From Chamaecrista fasciculata (lineage: Eukaryota > Streptophyta > Magnoliopsida > Fabales > Fabaceae): a stretch of DNA of 64,000 nucleotides. Within the stretch, counting starts at the first letter, position 1, and each line of letters starts with the position of its first letter. The notes below the pieces were generated by a model that made no database searches, was not told the DNA's origin, and was given only the letters and a program-made list of their open reading frames with translations. Made by a program: the position numbers and the translations under genes. Shown piece after piece: positions 60,897-64,000 of this stretch. The DNA is taken from positions 1 to 64,000 of the forward strand of contig QANZ01041583.1 of the NCBI GenBank assembly GCA_003254925.1. Direction: 5' to 3'.

Positions 60897-61142
60897 CTCC
60901 CTCCGTTCCTATATATCTGATGTTTAAGGTAAATACACACAGACCAAGGAAATGATTAGCTCATCTAGAATGAAGACAAAAATGAGGTAAAAAGACTAAA
61001 CTATCCCTATTGAATTACTTTGAAAATGTTTATTCATTTATGACTCTACTATATTTAATAGGGATAGAATGGTAAAAGAATAATTAATGCTCTCTTGAAG
61101 TTATAAAACATCAGATATTTTGGAAAAAAAAAAGTTCTCCAN
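60897..61142. mobile_element. Stowaway-type MITE, right end lost
   Basis: The left end CTCCCTCCGTTCC follows TA (60895-60896), and the interior is the reverse complement of the 9854 and 23378 elements. The right terminus stops at 'gttctcca' next to an ambiguous base (61142); the expected GGAGGGAG end is missing. Confidence 0.8.
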
Positions 61143-61161
61143 TTATGTATTAGGTGAATTT

Positions 61162-61650
61162 TAAATGGGCCCCTTTTGTTTTATCTCTTTTATATTAGTC
61201 TACATATTTTTATAATTTTTCAAATAAGTATAAAAAATAATGAATATATGGTTATCTATCTCTCGTTCAAATTTAAATGTGACGAATTTAAAATTATGAG
61301 TTTCTTTTAGCAAGTATTTTGGAGTCATCAATAAACGACATCTAATCGAGCCCTGAAAGTGAGTAACTCATTTTACGATCGAACAAACGAAGTTGATCAT
61401 ATCTCTTTCACTTAAGTCTGAATGCGACAAACTCGAAACTATGTACTAACTCTTGAAGAGTTTTTCTATTTTTAGTTAAAATCTTTAGTAAATGAGGTCA
61501 AATTGTTTCTCGAAAAGTAAGTTTGGGATCAATTTGAAAAATTATGAAAACATGTAAGATCAATTTAAAATAAATGAAGCATAAGAGACCAATTTGAAAT
61601 CCACCTCATACTCATATATAATGGACCAATTTGAGGTTTTGCCCTTTTTA
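61162..61650. mobile_element. Fold-back element of the 'TTTGGTCC' family
   Basis: Contains the family phrases 'ctctcgttcaaatttaaatgtgac', 'gtcatcaataaacga' and 'gaccaatttgaaat' in mirrored order. Termini approximate. Non-coding. Confidence 0.45.
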
Positions 61651-62269
61651 TTTAATATATTAAAAGTAAACTAACAATTTGATCCCTGAAAGATCACCAA
61701 ACTAGTAACTCAGTCCCTGAAAAATTAAAATACACATTTAGTCATTAAAAAGTCAAAACGATATACTTTTTAGTTCTTGAAAGATTAAAACACTATACTA
61801 TTTTTTAGTTCATAAAAATAACTAGTTAATATACTATTTTGATCTTTCAAAAACTAAATTATACATTTTAATTTTTTATAAATCGATTTTTAACTTGATA
61901 ATTTTTTAGGAACTATATTATCAATTTACTCATATTAAACTGAATCTCCATCTTTTTAGAAATTGATTTTTTTTTATTACGTTAGAATACAATTTTATTA
62001 TTTTGATTTTTGTTGATTGAATTATTCGAACGCACGACTATAAAATAATATTAGAATTTCAAGATGAGAATGTTTTAATTGATATGTGGCCATATCATAA
62101 AAGAAAAAATCATGAATGAAATCATCAAAGAGGAAGTTAGAGTAACACTCGTAATAGAGAAATTGGTTTAAACATGCCTTAGGTGATTTAAACATGTACA
62201 AAAAAGACCTAAAAGGCTCCAATATGCAGAGTTAATTATCCAAAAATATTTACCTAATTTGTTAGGAAG

Positions 62270-62609
62270 CTAGGAAGCATAGACACTTCATTTTAAAGAC
62301 GTGTCGCCGTGTCAGACACGTGTCAGTGTCCGACACTCGTATGACACCGACACGACACATATCCATAAATTTTAGAATATAAATCAATTTTTTTTAACTT
62401 TAACATGATAGGCAAGAGAAATTAATAATAGATATGACATATATTATGAATAAAAATTGTAATTTTTAATTTTTTCATTAAAAATTATGAATATTTAATT
62501 ATTTTTAGATATAAATATATGCCATGCCGTGTCGCGTAATTTTGAGAGTTTGACGTGTCGTTGTGTCCGTGTCCGTATCGTGTCCCGTGTAAGTGTCCAT
62601 GCTTCATAA
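62270..62609. mobile_element. 340-bp TIR element with 8-bp target duplication
   Basis: The ends taggaagcatagacactt and the complement-like 'aagtgtccatgcttcata' are flanked by ttaggaag at 62262-62269 and 62610-62617. Both arms are packed with 'gacacgtgtc' and 'gtgtccg' words, so they are more GC-rich than the AT-rich loop. An 8-bp duplication suggests hAT (9 bp if one mismatch is allowed). Non-coding. Confidence 0.75.
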
Positions 62610-62765
62610 TTAGGAAGTGATATTGATAGTCTCTGGCTCTCTGGCCCTCTAGTCTTTTAAAAAGAGTGGGTGGATTTAATAACTAATAATTATGGAATTG
62701 GGGTAGTGGTGGCCCACCACCGAATGGCATTAAATACAATATAAGTGTGAAAAGTTGAAAAATAA

Positions 62766-62836
62766 TGCACCAGCCGGGAATCGAACCCGGGTCTGTACCG
62801 TGGCAGGGTACTATTCTACCACTAGACCACTGGTGC
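62766..62836 (-). tRNA. tRNA-Gly (GCC anticodon)
   Basis: 71 nt on the - strand. The acceptor stem GCACCAG/CTGGTGC, a D arm with AGTGGTAGAAT, the anticodon loop CTGCCAC (anticodon GCC at 62802-62804), and the T arm CGGG-TTCGATT-CCCG all pair. The internal A and B boxes are intact. A run of five T on the - strand (62758-62762) follows and would serve as the pol III terminator. No intron and no CCA encoded, as in plant nuclear tRNA genes. Confidence 0.96.
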
Positions 62837-63154
62837 CTTGTTGACTACGCCTTTACTAATTAAGTTGTAATTATTATACACTTTTCTTTCTAGAAGAGGC
62901 GTGATGTGACCACTGGTCACTGTCACTGATTTCCCTTCCTTTACTCGGTCAAATATTCATTTTGGTCTTTAAATTATGGGGTGAGTTTTATTTTGATCCT
63001 AAAATTACTTTTCATTCCATTTTAGTCTCCAAATTTTCACATTTGATCTCTTTTGAAAATATCTATATATATGCTTTTTTAGATGTAAATAAGGAGGGAT
63101 AAATATGAAAATTTAAAAGAGATGTGATGTTATTCAATAGAAAACATTAAGTAT

Positions 63155-63655
63155 AGGTCAAAGGGTCATTTTGGTCCTAAATGTACGTCTTAATGTTCAT
63201 TTTGGTCCATTATGTTTTAAAATGTTCAGATTGTCCTAAATGTTGGTAAAATGTTTCATTTTGGTCTCAAACTATTGAATTTTGTTATATTTTTCTCGTC
63301 TCTTATTTCAAGTTCAAAGGACTTGTTAAGAGAAACTTGTAGCTCTATATTTGTCGCATTCAAATTTGAAAGAAGAGAGATATGATCAAATTTGCTTATT
63401 TGACTATGAAATAAACCTTCCTAAACCTAGTTTGTTGACAATTTCAATTGGGTAAAGAAAGTACTCTTCGAGAACAATATGTAACTCTAAACTTGTCAGG
63501 TTTGAACTTGAAACAAACCATATTCAATAGTTTGAGATCAAAATGAAATATTTTGCAAATATTTAGGATCAATTTGAAATTTTGAAACATAATAAACCAA
63601 AATGAACATTAAAATATACATTTAGAACCAAAATGACTGCATCCTATATTTAAGA
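63155..63655. mobile_element. Fold-back element of the 'TTTGGTCC' family
   Basis: The left arm 'gtcattttggtcctaaatgtacgtcttaatgttc' and the right-arm complement (63605-63640) are about 85% matched. Inner 'caaactattgaat...tcatttttctcg' segments mirror each other. Outer TATAGG/CCTATA ends are visible at 63153 and 63643. No target duplication was found. Confidence 0.6.
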
Positions 63656-64000
63656 TATATTAAATATCTATATTTTCATACAAAACATTAATATTATAAA
63701 TACCATCTATCGTATATATAATTTCAAATACGACATTGAGATCACAATATACCAAAAATACCCTAGTTGGTGGAGGAATGAAGCGGTTTGGATTCTTCAG
63801 AGTGATGTCAATTTAGTATTTCTACTTTGTCTATTGATTTAATATATGGCAGAGTTGATAGTAGTTGCAACCCATTATAGGAAATATTTTCATGATCTTA
63901 TTTTATTTTAAATTGATCTTTTGAGTGCTTTGAGTTGTGTTATTAGAAAATTACTCCATTTGATATGATATGAAAGAGGTGTTGGGGCACATAAATGTTT

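Overview
The window is plant nuclear DNA, most likely from an AT-rich eudicot. It holds four spliced or compact protein genes with GT-AG introns, one eukaryotic tRNA gene, and a dense crop of plant transposable elements. The species cannot be fixed from sequence reading alone. Two single ambiguous bases (18094 and 61142) suggest draft assembly.

Layout. 1-25 kb is gene-free and built from repeats: the end of a long LTR-like sequence, several fold-back elements, LINE and SINE remnants, a GC-rich LTR-like island at 10.95-12.65 kb, MITEs, and long stretches in which nothing was recognised. 25.8-32.4 kb is a complete 21-exon CTP synthase gene on the + strand (610 codons). 35.9-46.7 kb is a complete 10-exon half-size ABC transporter of the ABCD2 type on the - strand (702 codons). 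Its fifth intron is swollen to about 5 kb by nested retroelements, and a MITE sits about 100 bp upstream of its start codon. 49.1-51.0 kb is a dead LINE and 51.07-53.11 kb a solo-LTR-like block. 53.5-53.8 kb is an intronless seed-maturation (LEA-type) gene with three G-boxes upstream. 55.5-57.1 kb is a two-exon tau-class glutathione S-transferase. A tRNA-Gly(GCC) gene lies at 62.8 kb.

The genes do not form a functional cluster: one makes a nucleotide, one is a membrane transporter, one is a desiccation/seed protein and one is a detoxification enzyme. The clearest shared theme is transposon biology. Five fold-back elements were found with perfect 9-10 bp target duplications (Mutator-like size). 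A 340-bp element has an 8-bp duplication. A family of TA-flanked Stowaway-type MITEs is present. A very recent non-autonomous LTR element with two identical LTRs sits inside the LTR of another non-autonomous LTR element. Exon boundaries were read by eye from splice sites and reading frame; every exon joins in phase.
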